The notes below the pieces were generated by a model. The model was not told where the DNA came from and ran no database searches. It saw only the letters and a program-made list of their open reading frames with translations. A stretch of DNA of 64,000 nt from Heliorestis acidaminivorans (GTDB taxonomy: Bacteria > Bacillota > Desulfitobacteriia > Heliobacteriales > Heliobacteriaceae), in NCBI RefSeq assembly GCF_008933955.1, contig NZ_WBXO01000003.1, positions 62,001 to 126,000 on the forward strand, written 5' to 3'. Positions 17,314 to 26,988 of the stretch are shown here, piece by piece. Position 1 is the stretch's first letter. Each line of letters starts with the position of its first letter. The translations under genes were made by a program, and so were the position numbers.

Positions 17314-18489
17314 TTATAAACCTTTGGCTTCTGCTAGACTTTGGACAAAGTCTTTTATTATCGGACTCATCTGATCGAATTCAATCAAAAAAGCATCGTG
17401 ACCATGATGACTTTTGAGTTCTTTATATTCTACTGCTTTTTGCTTTTTCTCCATTATTTTGGTCATTTCGACCATGTAGGAAGGAGGATAGAGCCAGTCA
17501 GAGTCAATACCGACAAAAAGCGTTTTAGCTTTTATTCGGCCAAGTGCTTTAGCCAAGCCACCTCGTCCTCGACCAATGTCGTATATATCCATGGCTTTAC
17601 ATAGATAGAGGTAGCTATTAGCATCGAAACGTTTAACTAGTTTTTCACCTTGATAGTGAAGATAGCTTTCTATCTCAAAACGATTGTCATAGCGATAGTA
17701 ATCATCAGGTCGACTACGAGCCATCCGTCTCCCAAAGCGTAGTCCAAAAAGCTCGTCACTTCTATAAGTAATCATTCCAAGCATGCGAGCAATCGACAGC
17801 CCCTGCGCAGGACCAGCCCCTGGATAATAGTTACCCTGATTCCAAGCTGGATCAAGCATAATCGTTTGTCGCATTACTTCGTTGAAGGCAATTCCCATAG
17901 CTGTCATGCGACCTGATGTAGCAATAGGTAATACACCGTCAATCTGATCTGGATATGTTACAGCCCATTCAAGAACTTGCATGCCCCCCATAGATCCGCC
18001 TATGACACAGAGCAGTCGCTCTATTGCTAAGTAATCTAGCAAGGCTTTTTGTACACGAACCATGTCACGTACAGTAAATACGGGGAAGCTCATCCCATAA
18101 GGCTGACCTGTTAGAGGATTAATGCTAGCAGGCCCCGTCGTACCTCGACAACCGCCTAAAACATTAGAGCAAATTATAAAAAAATGATTAGTATCCAGTG
18201 GCTTACCAGGACCTATCATATCATCCCACCAGCCTGGATGTTTATCACTTTCATCATATTTGCCTGCCCCATGTTGATCGCCTGTCAAAGCATGGGCAAT
18301 TAAGATTGCATTCGACCGATCCTTATTCAAGGCACCATAAGTTTCATAGGCTACGGTTATGGGGCCCAATCGGTGTCCTGATTCCAGCACCATTTCCTCA
18401 GGAGAGTTGGCAAAAGTAAAGTGTTGAGTTTTTGTGATCAGCTCCCTCGCTGAACGGGCTGTAGAAAACCGAGAGGCCCCTTGATTCAT
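17314..18489 (-). CDS. metX: Homoserine O-acetyltransferase
   Basis: 391 residues of the alpha/beta-hydrolase MetX family. Nucleophile serine near 166 in VIGGSMGGMQVLEW, with NVLGGCRGTTGPAS upstream, the acid in GIDSDWLYPP and the histidine in HHGHDAFL. It transfers an acetyl group to homoserine, giving the substrate of the MetY enzyme next door. AGGAGG lies 6 nt before the ATG. It follows metY by 17 bp, so both share the SAM-I riboswitch. Some MetX proteins use succinyl-CoA; that was not resolved here. Confidence 0.95.
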   Translation of the reverse strand: MNQGASRFSTARSARELITKTQHFTFANSPEEMVLESGHRLGPITVAYETYGALNKDRSNAILIAHALTGDQHGAGKYDESDKHPGWWDDMIGPGKPLDTNHFFIICSNVLGGCRGTTGPASINPLTGQPYGMSFPVFTVRDMVRVQKALLDYLAIERLLCVIGGSMGGMQVLEWAVTYPDQIDGVLPIATSGRMTAMGIAFNEVMRQTIMLDPAWNQGNYYPGAGPAQGLSIARMLGMITYRSDELFGLRFGRRMARSRPDDYYRYDNRFEIESYLHYQGEKLVKRFDANSYLYLCKAMDIYDIGRGRGGLAKALGRIKAKTLFVGIDSDWLYPPSYMVEMTKIMEKKQKAVEYKELKSHHGHDAFLIEFDQMSPIIKDFVQSLAEAKGL

Positions 18490-18506
18490 CTATAATCCTC
18501 CTGTTA

Positions 18507-19787
18507 TCAAGCTTGCAAAGCCTGATCTAAATCTTCAATTAGATCTTGACCATCTTCTAAGCCAACGGACAATCTAACCAAGTCGGGTGTCACACCTGTA
18601 TCGCGCTGAGCTTCTTCTGTAAGCTGGCTGTGTGTCGTCGATGCTGGATGAATTACCAGAGACTTAGCATCACCTACGTTAGCAAGGTGAGAGAAAACCT
18701 TGAGGCTATCAATAAAGCGCTTACCAGCTTCTAATCCACCTTTGATACCAAAAGTCAAAATAGCTCCAGCCCCTTTAGGCAAGTACTTTTGACAGACATC
18801 ATAAGATGGATGTTCAGCCACTTCAGGGTAAGAAACCCAGCTTACTTGCTCATGATTCAACAAGAAATCAATGATCTTTCTTGTATTGCTCACATGGCGC
18901 TCCATGCGTAGAGACAGAGTTTCAATGCCTTGTAACAACAAGAAAGCATTGAAGGGGCTAATACACATGCCCATATCGCGTAACAATTGCACCCTTGCTT
19001 TGATTATATAAGCGGCAGAGCCAATATCTCTACTATAAACAAGACCATGATAACTTGGATCAGCTGTCGTAAAGCCAGGAAAACGATCGTTTTGCGCCCA
19101 ATCAAATTTCCCTCCATCGACGATGATACCTCCGATAGAAGTACCGTGCCCACCTAAAAATTTTGTTGCTGAATAAACTACAATGTCTGCACCAAATTCT
19201 AAGGGGCGACAGAGATAGGGTGTAAGCAAAGTATTATCTACTATAAGAGGTATACCGGCTTCATGAGCCACAGAAGCCACTTTTTCAATATCAAAAATAT
19301 CGCCTTTGGGATTGCCTATCGTTTCCGCAAAGATAGCTTTTGTGTTTTCATTAATAGCAGCACGGAAATTTTCAGGACAAGTAGGATCTACAAAACGAAC
19401 AGTAATTCCATACTTAGGTAGGGTGTGAGCAAAAAGATTATAAGTTCCTCCGTAGAGGCTAGTAGATGCTACAATTTCGTCTCCTGTACCTGCAATATTC
19501 ATAATGGCTGTTGTGATTGCGGCCTGACCTGAAGAAAGGGCTAAGGCACCTACACCACCATCTAGAGCAGTCAGTCGTTGTTCTAAAACATCAATAGTAG
19601 GGTTGGTGATTCTAGTATAGATATAACCTGGCTCTTTGAGAGCGAAAAGGTTGGCCGCATGCTCCGTGTCACGAAATAGATAAGATGTTGTTTGATAGAT
19701 GGGAACGGCTCTCGATAAAGTTTCTGAATCAGCTTTTTGGCCTGCATGTAAAGCTAATGTGTCAAACCGGAATTGTTTTTCATTCAT
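18507..19787 (-). CDS. metY: O-acetylhomoserine sulfhydrylase (aminocarboxypropyltransferase)
   Basis: 426 residues of the Cys/Met PLP-dependent family. The PLP lysine is K209 in [17 protein letters not shown], with [10 protein letters not shown] and [10 protein letters not shown] upstream. It makes homocysteine from O-acetylhomoserine and sulfide, so sulfide is assimilated directly into methionine synthesis. Start ATG has GGAAGGAG upstream. First gene of metY-metX, controlled by a SAM-I riboswitch and terminator in its leader. Confidence 0.95.
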   Translation of the reverse strand: MNEKQFRFDTLALHAGQKADSETLSRAVPIYQTTSYLFRDTEHAANLFALKEPGYIYTRITNPTIDVLEQRLTALDGGVGALALSSGQAAITTAIMNIAGTGDEIVASTSLYGGTYNLFAHTLPKYGITVRFVDPTCPENFRAAINENTKAIFAETIGNPKGDIFDIEKVASVAHEAGIPLIVDNTLLTPYLCRPLEFGADIVVYSATKFLGGHGTSIGGIIVDGGKFDWAQNDRFPGFTTADPSYHGLVYSRDIGSAAYIIKARVQLLRDMGMCISPFNAFLLLQGIETLSLRMERHVSNTRKIIDFLLNHEQVSWVSYPEVAEHPSYDVCQKYLPKGAGAILTFGIKGGLEAGKRFIDSLKVFSHLANVGDAKSLVIHPASTTHSQLTEEAQRDTGVTPDLVRLSVGLEDGQDLIEDLDQALQA

Positions 19788-19833
19788 AATTCCTTGGTAT
19801 CTCCTTCCGCTCTTGTAGATTTTTCATTGGATC

Positions 19834-19866
19834 AAAAAAGCCCTTCGCAGACGAAGAGCTTTTTTA
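19834..19866 (-). terminator. Riboswitch-controlled terminator ahead of metY
   Basis: Hairpin AAAAAAGC-CTTCG / CGAAG-GCTTTTTT with U-tract, directly after the SAM-I aptamer and 46 bp ahead of metY. It is the expression platform that stops transcription when SAM is bound. Confidence 0.9.
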
Positions 19867-19867
19867 C

Positions 19868-19980
19868 TATCTCTCATCTGCCAGGACTCTATGTTCCTGA
19901 AGGAATTGGCACCATGATCGTAATAGAACTGGTTGCCGGGTTTCATCGGGCCCTTTCCCTCCACCTCTCTTGATGAGCTC
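19868..19980 (-). ncRNA. SAM-I (S-box) riboswitch
   Basis: On the minus strand: CTCATCAAGAGAGGTGGAGG, GGCCCGATGAAACCCGGCAA, a variable hairpin, GGTGCCAATTCC, a last stem and the closing GATGAG that pairs with the opening CTCATC (P1, 19972-19977 with 19873-19878). This is the textbook S-box core. It represses metY-metX when S-adenosylmethionine is abundant. Confidence 0.97.
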
Positions 19981-20035
19981 CTATTATATTGTGCAAATTT
20001 AGTGTTTTTTCTCCACTTTGAAGAATACGAATCCA

Positions 20036-20064
20036 ATTGTAACGCAAATATGATAAAGCGTCAA
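20036..20064 (-). promoter_or_regulatory. Promoter of the metYX operon
   Basis: On the minus strand TTGACG (20064-20059), 17-nt spacer, TACAAT (20041-20036), about 55 bp ahead of the SAM-I aptamer. Confidence 0.75.
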
Positions 20065-20190
20065 CCCGTTCCAAGTGATAGAAATAGTGGGAGTAAGCTC
20101 TGCTTTTTTTCGCATTATAAAGGAAATAAATCATTAATGTAGAAATATGCCTCACAAAGAACTATTGATACGATTGGAGTGCGATGGTTC

Positions 20191-22551
20191 ATGAAAACTA
20201 CGGAAAATATTGAGGATTTCTCAGAACTATCTGAGTTAGATCGTTTTTTCTTAATCAATCTTGACTTACTATGTATCGCCGATACAGATGGTAATTTCTT
20301 GAAGGTTAACAGGGAATGGGAGTCTATCCTAGGATATTCCATAGAGGAATTAGAGAATAGAAAGTTTTTAGATTTCGTCCATCCTGATGATCTCGATGCT
20401 ACTTTGGATACCTTGTCAAAGCTGGGGGCACAAGAACAAATATTGAATTTTGTCAATCGCTATCGCTGTAGAGATGGTACTTATCGTTATATCGAATGGC
20501 GCTCTCAGCCCTATGGAAAATTGATTTATGCTGCCGCAAGAGATATTACTGATCGGATTACGAATCAACAAAAACTTCAAGACTGGCATGATTTAATGCA
20601 GTATATCATCAAACATAACCCTAACGCCATTGCTGTGCATGATAAATACTTGCGTTATCTTTATGTAAGTGATCGTTATGTCGAAGATTATGGACTTAAG
20701 GGCCAAGATATTATCGGGAAAAACCACTACGATGTTTTCCCTGATATCCCTAATAAGTGGAAAGAGATTCACCGTCGTGCTTTAGCTGGTGAAGTGTTGA
20801 GCTCTGAAGAAGATACTTTTGTACGCTTTGATGGAAACATTGATTATACTAGTTGGGAATGTCGCCCCTGGTACGAATCGGAGAAAACAATCGGTGGTAT
20901 TATTCTTTATACAGAAGTAATAACGAAGCGTAAAGAAGCAGAAAAAAATCTAATAAAGACCAAAGAGCAAGCAGAATCAGCTAATATTGCCAAAAGCCAG
21001 TTCCTTGCTAATATGTCTCATGAAATACGAACTCCCATGAATGCCATTCTTGGTTTTCTAGACTTGTTAAAGAATACAGATTTGACAGATGAGCAATTAG
21101 AGTACATGGCTTATATCAACACCGCTTCGGAAGGTTTGCTTCATGTCATAAATGATGTATTAAATATATCAAAAATAGAGCTTGGCGTTCTAGAACTCAA
21201 TGAAGTCGAATTCAACTTACGTTCAACTATTGAGTGCGCTATATTGCCCTATAGTGCAAAAGCACAGGAAAAAGGTCTGGACCTTCACCTGCTTGTGAAG
21301 TCCGATATTCCCCAGACTGTTCTGGGAGATCCTTCTCGTCTTCGCCAAGTTTTGTCTAATCTTTTGAATAATGCTATTAAATTTACCGAACAGGGCGATA
21401 TATACATTGAAGCTGGCTTAAAAAGCCGTGAGCATGATCAGGTAGAAGTATTTTTTACCATACATGATACGGGGATTGGCATGTCTGAAGATGTTTTAAA
21501 GCGCATCTTTAATCCTTTTGCTCAAGGAGATGCTTCTTCCACACGCAAGTATGGTGGTACAGGTTTAGGCCTCTCTATCTCCAAAAAAATCGTAGAAAAA
21601 ATGCAGGGCCAAATTGATGTAGTAAGTAAAGTCAACGAAGGTAGTACTTTCACTTTTACTGTTCGCTTAGAAGAATTAGCTAATAAGAAACCATTAGAAA
21701 CGCCCTGTTACTCTATCTTACAGGGTAAACGTATCTTCATTGTTGATGATAATAAAGCAAACCGTGATATCTTAAAATTTTATCTCGAAGAAGCCGGTTG
21801 CATGGTGCAAGAAGCTAGCAACGCCGCCGATGCTCTTCGTGAATTGATGCGTCGAGACAAAAAGGTCATTCATTTCCATGCTCTTTTGATAGATTATCAA
21901 ATGCCTGAGATGGACGGTTATGATCTTTCTACAGCCTTGAAAGCTATGCCTTCAACTAGAAACATCCCTCTTGTACTGCTTACTTCAGTTGCTAGTATCG
22001 GAGAAGCTCAAAAAGCAAAGAACAATGGCTTTGCTGGCTATCTAACTAAGCCCTATAAACGAAACGAATTATTGGAATGTCTAGCTACAGTTGTTATGAG
22101 CAGCGATAAAAATATAAATCAAGAGCTTTTTGTTACTCGCCATAGTACCTTAGAAGCAATTTTCATAAAAAAACCGAGAATCTTACTTGTAGAAGATGAC
22201 TTAATAAATACAAAATATTTCCTAAACCTCTTAAAAAAGAAAGAGTTGCATTGTGATCTTGCTAAAAACGGTCTAGAAGCAGTGCAAGCCTGCGAAAAAA
22301 AGAAGTATGACATAATCTTTATGGACTGCCAGATGCCCTTAATGAACGGTTATGAAGCTACACGAAAAATTCGCCTAAAAGAAGGTGCAGATAGCAACAC
22401 ACCTATCATTGCTATTACGGCCTATGCTATGGATGGTGATGCCCAAAAATGTTATGACGCCGGTATGGATGATTACTTAAGTAAACCTGTAACGTCACAA
22501 CAAATTGAACAAATGATTGAAAAATATTGTCGTAATCTAGATAGCCTTTAG
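20191..22551 (+). CDS. Hybrid sensor histidine kinase, PAS-PAS-HisKA-HATPase-REC-REC
   Basis: 786 residues from the ATG at 20191, which has TGGAG 11 nt upstream; a GTG at 20179 is the alternative. Two N-terminal PAS domains (about 20-130 and 145-250) are followed by the H-box [20 protein letters not shown]-box LLNNAIKFTEQGDI, DTGIGMSEDVL and GGTGLGLSISKKIVEK, then two receivers. Receiver 1 has VDDNK and LIDYQMPEMDGYD; receiver 2 has VEDDLINTKYF and FMDCQMPLMNGYEAT. No transmembrane helices, so a cytosolic sensor. No Hpt domain or output regulator is adjacent, so the phosphate acceptor downstream is unknown. Confidence 0.93.
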   Translation: MKTTENIEDFSELSELDRFFLINLDLLCIADTDGNFLKVNREWESILGYSIEELENRKFLDFVHPDDLDATLDTLSKLGAQEQILNFVNRYRCRDGTYRYIEWRSQPYGKLIYAAARDITDRITNQQKLQDWHDLMQYIIKHNPNAIAVHDKYLRYLYVSDRYVEDYGLKGQDIIGKNHYDVFPDIPNKWKEIHRRALAGEVLSSEEDTFVRFDGNIDYTSWECRPWYESEKTIGGIILYTEVITKRKEAEKNLIKTKEQAESANIAKSQFLANMSHEIRTPMNAILGFLDLLKNTDLTDEQLEYMAYINTASEGLLHVINDVLNISKIELGVLELNEVEFNLRSTIECAILPYSAKAQEKGLDLHLLVKSDIPQTVLGDPSRLRQVLSNLLNNAIKFTEQGDIYIEAGLKSREHDQVEVFFTIHDTGIGMSEDVLKRIFNPFAQGDASSTRKYGGTGLGLSISKKIVEKMQGQIDVVSKVNEGSTFTFTVRLEELANKKPLETPCYSILQGKRIFIVDDNKANRDILKFYLEEAGCMVQEASNAADALRELMRRDKKVIHFHALLIDYQMPEMDGYDLSTALKAMPSTRNIPLVLLTSVASIGEAQKAKNNGFAGYLTKPYKRNELLECLATVVMSSDKNINQELFVTRHSTLEAIFIKKPRILLVEDDLINTKYFLNLLKKKELHCDLAKNGLEAVQACEKKKYDIIFMDCQMPLMNGYEATRKIRLKEGADSNTPIIAITAYAMDGDAQKCYDAGMDDYLSKPVTSQQIEQMIEKYCRNLDSL

Positions 22552-22557
22552 CAAGCT

Positions 22558-22599
22558 AGTAAAGGTAGCTCAAACTTAACTGTCTGAGCTACCTTTACT
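22558..22599. terminator. Bidirectional terminator between hybrid kinase and chemoreceptor
   Basis: Perfect arms AGTAAAGGTAGCTCA / TGAGCTACCTTTACT with a 12-nt loop between convergent genes. Confidence 0.88.
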
Positions 22600-22605
22600 T
22601 TTATA

Positions 22606-24267
22606 TTATTTTATTTTAAATCTTCTGATCAGTTGAAGTAACTCACTACTTACGTCACTTGTTCTCTCAGCTGAAGCCGCTACTTCCTCACTAGCGGCCA
22701 TTTGTTCTTGTAGCACAGAGGCAATCTTTGCAGCGTCACCTGCAATTTCTAAAGCCATCTCATTAGCACTATTTATGTTATTAGTAACTTGATGAGCTTT
22801 CTCTTGTAATTGCATTGCTTTTTCTTGATTCGATTCTAAGACCCCTCTTGTTTTCGTTGAAGCTTCATCGAGAGCATGCATGATTTGATTCACTTGATTC
22901 ATTTTCATGCGCCCTGTCTCCACCGCTTGGTGATTCACGTGCATTGAATGAGCTGACAATTCTACTTGATCATTAATATTTTTTAAGATAGTCATTATAG
23001 AATGACTAGATCGCGCCGATTCCTCTGCAAGCTTTCTTACTTCTTCGGCAACAACAGCAAAACCTTTACCATGTTCACCTGCTCTGGCCGCTTCAATGGC
23101 CGCATTAAGAGCAAGCATCTGGGTCTGTGCAGATATATTGTTAATGACTTCTGTAATTCTAGTGATTTGAATAGCTTCTTTTTCTAAGTTTTCCATAACA
23201 GCTAGGGTTTGTGCTACTGATTGGGTAATCTCTTCCATCTGTATTTTTGCTTCATCTACTCGTTGTAGGCCTGCCTGAGAGGCATCGGCAACTTCTTTTC
23301 CTACTAAGATTGCTTCTTCCGCTGAAACTGTCATATCCCTAGCTGTTTGGTTCATGTCGATAGTTAGTTGATTAGCAGACTTTAGTTGAAGCTGTTGATG
23401 ATCGGTCTGACTTACTAGACCATCAACACTGGTAGAAATTTTCTCTGTGGAGTAAGCTACTTGGCGACTTGATAAAACCAACTGTGTTGAAGTCTCATCA
23501 GCAATATGAGCAGAATGGTCTACTGTTTCAATAATGCTTTTCAGACCAATAGAAATTTTGTTCATTTCTAAAGCAATTTGCCCTAGTTCATCGTTGCTAT
23601 TCTTGTCAACTTTCTTAGTCAGATCTCCCTGATTAATTGCCTTTGTAGCTGCTTTCGTTTTCTCTAGAGATTTTTGAATGTAATTATAGAATGAAAATCC
23701 TGTAAACAATGCTGTAATGAGAAAAATGCCCCACGTATAAGCACCTATAAGCAGAAGATCTTGTAACCCTCCTATAACAAGAGTACTCATCATTACTATA
23801 CCTGCAATAGTTGGTAGGGCTAGCATAGTTAGAAATTTCTGAAAAATGCCTCTCTGTTCAAAAGCCCAACCCACGCGTAGTGTGTAGGCTTTTTTGCTTT
23901 GTAACATCACAGGGTGGCTTGCATCAAGTAAAACTTCGCCAGTATTACGGAAATAAACTTGTTCTAGAGGCTGTAGGGAATCGACGCCAGCTTTGCCTAC
24001 GGGATCTAGAAAAATCATACCTTCCCGTAATCGGTTCGTATGAATTAGGGCTTTCCCTTTTGGATCTACTAGCAATATGTACTCAAAATCTTTAAGTCTA
24101 TTATCGAAGATATGACGAATATCTACCTCTATATCTTCTACTGCCTTTCCTTGCAGTAAAGATTCCATTTCTCGAGCTAAGGAAGCGGCTAATTCTCGAC
24201 AAGCGCTGGCTTCCGGTCTCTGTAATAGGCTTTTTTCGTTAACTTTAGCTTCTTTTAATAAGACCAC
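22606..24267 (-). CDS. Methyl-accepting chemotaxis protein without N-terminal membrane anchor
   Basis: 553 residues. Residues 1-140 are a soluble Cache/PAS-like region ([16 protein letters not shown], then [15 protein letters not shown]) with no transmembrane helix in front. Two hydrophobic helices follow at about 146-168 and 174-195, then HAMP (about 197-250) and a methyl-accepting domain with the signature [20 protein letters not shown]. The sensory region would therefore face the cytoplasm, unlike standard chemoreceptors with TM1-periplasmic domain-TM2. Start GTG has AAGGAG 9 nt upstream. A single-gene unit with its own promoter. Confidence 0.92.
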   Translation of the reverse strand: MVLLKEAKVNEKSLLQRPEASACRELAASLAREMESLLQGKAVEDIEVDIRHIFDNRLKDFEYILLVDPKGKALIHTNRLREGMIFLDPVGKAGVDSLQPLEQVYFRNTGEVLLDASHPVMLQSKKAYTLRVGWAFEQRGIFQKFLTMLALPTIAGIVMMSTLVIGGLQDLLLIGAYTWGIFLITALFTGFSFYNYIQKSLEKTKAATKAINQGDLTKKVDKNSNDELGQIALEMNKISIGLKSIIETVDHSAHIADETSTQLVLSSRQVAYSTEKISTSVDGLVSQTDHQQLQLKSANQLTIDMNQTARDMTVSAEEAILVGKEVADASQAGLQRVDEAKIQMEEITQSVAQTLAVMENLEKEAIQITRITEVINNISAQTQMLALNAAIEAARAGEHGKGFAVVAEEVRKLAEESARSSHSIMTILKNINDQVELSAHSMHVNHQAVETGRMKMNQVNQIMHALDEASTKTRGVLESNQEKAMQLQEKAHQVTNNINSANEMALEIAGDAAKIASVLQEQMAASEEVAASAERTSDVSSELLQLIRRFKIK

Positions 24268-24328
24268 TAAAACCTGCTCCTTATCATTTATTCATTATTT
24301 CCTATGTTAAATTACTTATAATAGGACA

Positions 24329-24361
24329 ATTATAGCAGAACAGTTTTTGTTTTTATGTCAA
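24329..24361 (-). promoter_or_regulatory. Promoter of the chemoreceptor gene (extended -10)
   Basis: On the minus strand a perfect TATAAT (24334-24329) preceded by TGC (extended -10). A perfect TTGACA (24361-24356) lies 21 nt upstream, too far for a normal spacer, so the TGn motif probably compensates. Confidence 0.5.
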
Positions 24362-24401
24362 AATATGTCGCCTCAATCAAATTGTCTTTATTACGAGTAA
24401 A

Positions 24402-24429
24402 AGCCTCCATCCTTTTTAGGATGAAGGCT
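24402..24429 (-). terminator. Terminator of the ferredoxin gene
   Basis: Imperfect arms AGCCTCCATCC / GGATGAAGGCT; the minus strand continues with TTTTACTC. It lies 85 bp after the ferredoxin stop. Confidence 0.7.
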
Positions 24430-24513
24430 AGATCTAGTAATCAATTTCATTTCTTGTAATATCAGCTTCAGTCATGGCAGTCATCTCTATGTGTTCATAG
24501 AACTTTTTTACTT

Positions 24514-24726
24514 TTACCCTTTTCGTATGGCCGCAACGGGGCAACAGGCGGCACAACAGCCACAACCCGGACAAAGTTGACCGTCAATCTGGAAAACTTT
24601 ATCCTCTCTGCCATAAGCATCAAGAGCATCCCAAGTACAAATATTGAGGCAAAATTTACAACCGATACAATCCTCTTCAATGCGATAGAAAGAATGCTCT
24701 TTACGCTCCTCCGTCATAGTTATCAT
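24514..24726 (-). CDS. 2[4Fe-4S] ferredoxin-type protein (70 aa)
   Basis: Two cluster motifs: CIGCKFCLNICT and CPGCGCCAACCP, each CxxCxxCxxxC. The first lacks the usual proline after the fourth cysteine (T instead), and the second contains two extra cysteines. It is likely a small electron carrier or Fe-S subunit. The ATG at 24726 with AAAGGG 8 nt upstream is preferred; the frame extends to a GTG at 24735, and another ATG lies at 24717. It is a single-gene unit with no redox partner next to it. Confidence 0.85.
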   Translation of the reverse strand: MITMTEERKEHSFYRIEEDCIGCKFCLNICTWDALDAYGREDKVFQIDGQLCPGCGCCAACCPVAAIRKG

Positions 24727-24938
24727 AATAACCACCCTTTTCTAAAGAAACAGGTTAGTTGCAAGCTTATAAGTTTACTTTTCCTATGCTTCCATTATAC
24801 CAGAAAAGATGCTTGTTATGAATATATCCATTGTTTCTATAGTGTAATTTCTTGGTTTAAAAGCTTAAGTATCTCTCCTAATTAATATATGACTTATCAC
24901 CAAGGAGCTCCTTTATTATCTTCCCCAGGGATCAAGAA

Positions 24939-24971
24939 AAGACGACTCTCTTGCCAAGAGACAGTCGTCTT
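24939..24971 (-). terminator. Terminator of the pfk-MTAP operon
   Basis: Arms AAGACGACT / AGTCGTCTT with inner CTCTTG/AAGAGA pairing; TTTTCTTG follows on the minus strand, 34 bp after the MTAP-family stop. Confidence 0.85.
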
Positions 24972-25004
24972 GTGGGGTTTTCACTTTCTCAAATAATTGC
25001 GCAC

Positions 25005-25838
25005 TTACTTACGATCTCTTAATAATGTAGGTTTTCGTAAGTCTTTACAGTTACAAGTGCTCTCTTCTGGAATAGCCTTTAGGGCCATTAGTAATCGTCT
25101 TCCTGCTAGAGGTGATTCTTCAAAGAATATATCCTTAAGTTCTTCATGAGTCCAATCAGTCACAATACCCTCAGCATAGTTTACAACTAGCTCTAAACGA
25201 CCATAGCAAGCTCCTATTTCCCTAGCCAGATAAACTTCTGGAGCTACGCTTTGTCCGATTACATCTCCACCAGCCATGCGAAAGTGCTGTACTTCAGCAG
25301 GGCTTTCAAAGTGTCTGCCATCAGTAACAACATAGTTAGAGCGATCAAATACGCGACCCTTGCCTGGCAAATCTTCTGAAGCTTTAATGAGTACTTGTCT
25401 TAAGGTAGGACAAAAGGGTTCGCGCATAATACATAAATAACCAGAAGCAATATTAACATCTTTTCGCAGAGAAAAGTCCAGGTAATCATTGGGAATAACT
25501 AGATCTCGTGGTCTTAAAAGATGACTTATCGCACCTACGCCACCTTCTGATAAGATAAAGCGCACCCCAGCTTGCTGAAAAACCCAGAATATCTGCCTTG
25601 ACGCATCAGCTCTCGTCACACCAGGACGCCAACCATGCATCACACAAGTAAGTGTAAGCCTGCCTTCTAGTTCAAAAAGAACGAAAGAAGGGCTATCTCC
25701 AAAAGGTGTTGTGAAGCTTTCATAGCTAGCCAGAACTTTTACGCCGGGATAATTAATATCTTCAGGAAACTTTAATGAATTAGTGCTTGACCCCCCGATG
25801 ATGGCATAGGGAGCTTGCGGGATCTCTTTTGTCGGCAA
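25005..25838 (-). CDS. MTAP/PNP-family nucleoside phosphorylase (S-methyl-5'-thioadenosine phosphorylase-like)
   Basis: 277 residues of the purine nucleoside phosphorylase superfamily, MTAP branch: YAIIGGSSTNSL, TPFGDSPSFVLFEL, MHGWRPGVTRADASRQIFW (normally HxxxxG...NxRA), ILSEGGVGAIS, the MAGGDVIGQSVAPEVYLARE segment (normally Met-Thr near GMSxxPEA) and VVNYAEG. Such enzymes cleave methylthioadenosine or methylthioinosine with phosphate. Several active-site positions differ from canonical MTAP, so substrate is uncertain. Start is TTG with AGAGAGG 8 nt upstream. It follows the second PFK by 39 bp; the reason for this pairing is not obvious. Confidence 0.8.
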   Translation of the reverse strand: MPTKEIPQAPYAIIGGSSTNSLKFPEDINYPGVKVLASYESFTTPFGDSPSFVLFELEGRLTLTCVMHGWRPGVTRADASRQIFWVFQQAGVRFILSEGGVGAISHLLRPRDLVIPNDYLDFSLRKDVNIASGYLCIMREPFCPTLRQVLIKASEDLPGKGRVFDRSNYVVTDGRHFESPAEVQHFRMAGGDVIGQSVAPEVYLAREIGACYGRLELVVNYAEGIVTDWTHEELKDIFFEESPLAGRRLLMALKAIPEESTCNCKDLRKPTLLRDRK

Positions 25839-25877
25839 GTAAGCAACCTCTCTTTCCTAGTGCAAAATATTACTCTA

Positions 25878-26966
25878 TTAATCGCCAAAAGATATTCCAA
25901 CAGCTTTAGCGGCTTGTACTAGTTGCCCCTGCGGGTTTACTTTCTTCATCTCAATTGCTTCAGTTAGCGGTACAGGTACAATTTTTGGTGTACGAAGAGC
26001 CACCATATGACCGAAGTATCCTGCCATGACAGCATCAACTGCTGATGAACCATAACGAGTACTTAAAATGCGATCGGCTGATGTAGGTGAACCACCTCTT
26101 TGTACATGTCCTAATACAGTAACGCGCGTCTCCATCTGCGTGCAAAGCTCTAGCTTGTGAGCTATTTCCTGACCAATGCCGCCTAAGCGAATAGGATCGT
26201 GACTTTTTTCTACTCTTTGTTGGACAACCATTTCTCCACCTTTTTCGCTAGCACCTTCCGCTATAACAACGATAGAGAACTTTCGACCTCGTTCATTACG
26301 CGCCCGAATGTGATCACAAACTTTGCCAAGATCAAAAGGTATTTCAGGTATTAAGATCACATCGGCACCGCCGGCTACGCCAGAATAAAGAGCTATCCAA
26401 CCAGCATAGCGTCCCATTACTTCAAGGATCATGATGCGGTGATGAGACTCTGCTGTTGTATGAAGTTTATCAATCGCTTCAGTAGCCGTTGTAACGGCTG
26501 AATCAAAACCAAAAGTATAGTCAGTAGATGATAAGTCATTATCGATTGTTTTAGGAACACCTACGACTGGCACACCTTTTGCATGAAACTGATGAGCAAT
26601 ATTAAGACTGCCATCACCGCCAATAACGATCAAGCCATCTATGTTATGCTTACGTAAATTCTGAATGCATTGCTCGGACCGATCTTCAAAAGCAAGCTCT
26701 CCATCTTTCTCAACTGCATAGCGAAAAGGATTATCCCTGTTCGTCGTGCCTAATATTGTTCCACCCCTATGCACTATACCAGCCACAGATTCTTCATTCA
26801 ACGGTACCATTACGTCATTGACCAAACCGTGAAAACCATTGATAATTCCAACAACTTCGACGTTATAACGACGAATAGCTGTTTTTACAACAGCCCTGAT
26901 TACTGCGTTAAGACCGGGACAATCTCCACCACCTGTTAGTACACCAATTCGCTTAATTGCTTTCAT
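25878..26966 (-). CDS. Second 6-phosphofructokinase, mixed-type (group III-like)
   Basis: 362 residues. Motifs: GVLTGGGDCPGLNAVIR, VIGGDGSLNIAHQF, GVPKTIDNDLSSTDYTFGFD, ESHHRIMILEVMGRYAGWIA and GHVQRGGSPTSADR. The glycine in GGDG argues for ATP as donor, while the lysine in PKTIDND is the hallmark shared with pyrophosphate-dependent and actinobacterial-type PFKs (PfkA at 7424 has PGTIDND). Thus it is a different clade, with a donor that should be tested. Start ATG has AAAGGAG upstream. It follows trmL by 22 bp and precedes the MTAP-like gene. Confidence 0.92.
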   Translation of the reverse strand: MKAIKRIGVLTGGGDCPGLNAVIRAVVKTAIRRYNVEVVGIINGFHGLVNDVMVPLNEESVAGIVHRGGTILGTTNRDNPFRYAVEKDGELAFEDRSEQCIQNLRKHNIDGLIVIGGDGSLNIAHQFHAKGVPVVGVPKTIDNDLSSTDYTFGFDSAVTTATEAIDKLHTTAESHHRIMILEVMGRYAGWIALYSGVAGGADVILIPEIPFDLGKVCDHIRARNERGRKFSIVVIAEGASEKGGEMVVQQRVEKSHDPIRLGGIGQEIAHKLELCTQMETRVTVLGHVQRGGSPTSADRILSTRYGSSAVDAVMAGYFGHMVALRTPKIVPVPLTEAIEMKKVNPQGQLVQAAKAVGISFGD

Positions 26967-26988
26967 GTGAGAACTCCTTTCATTTATC

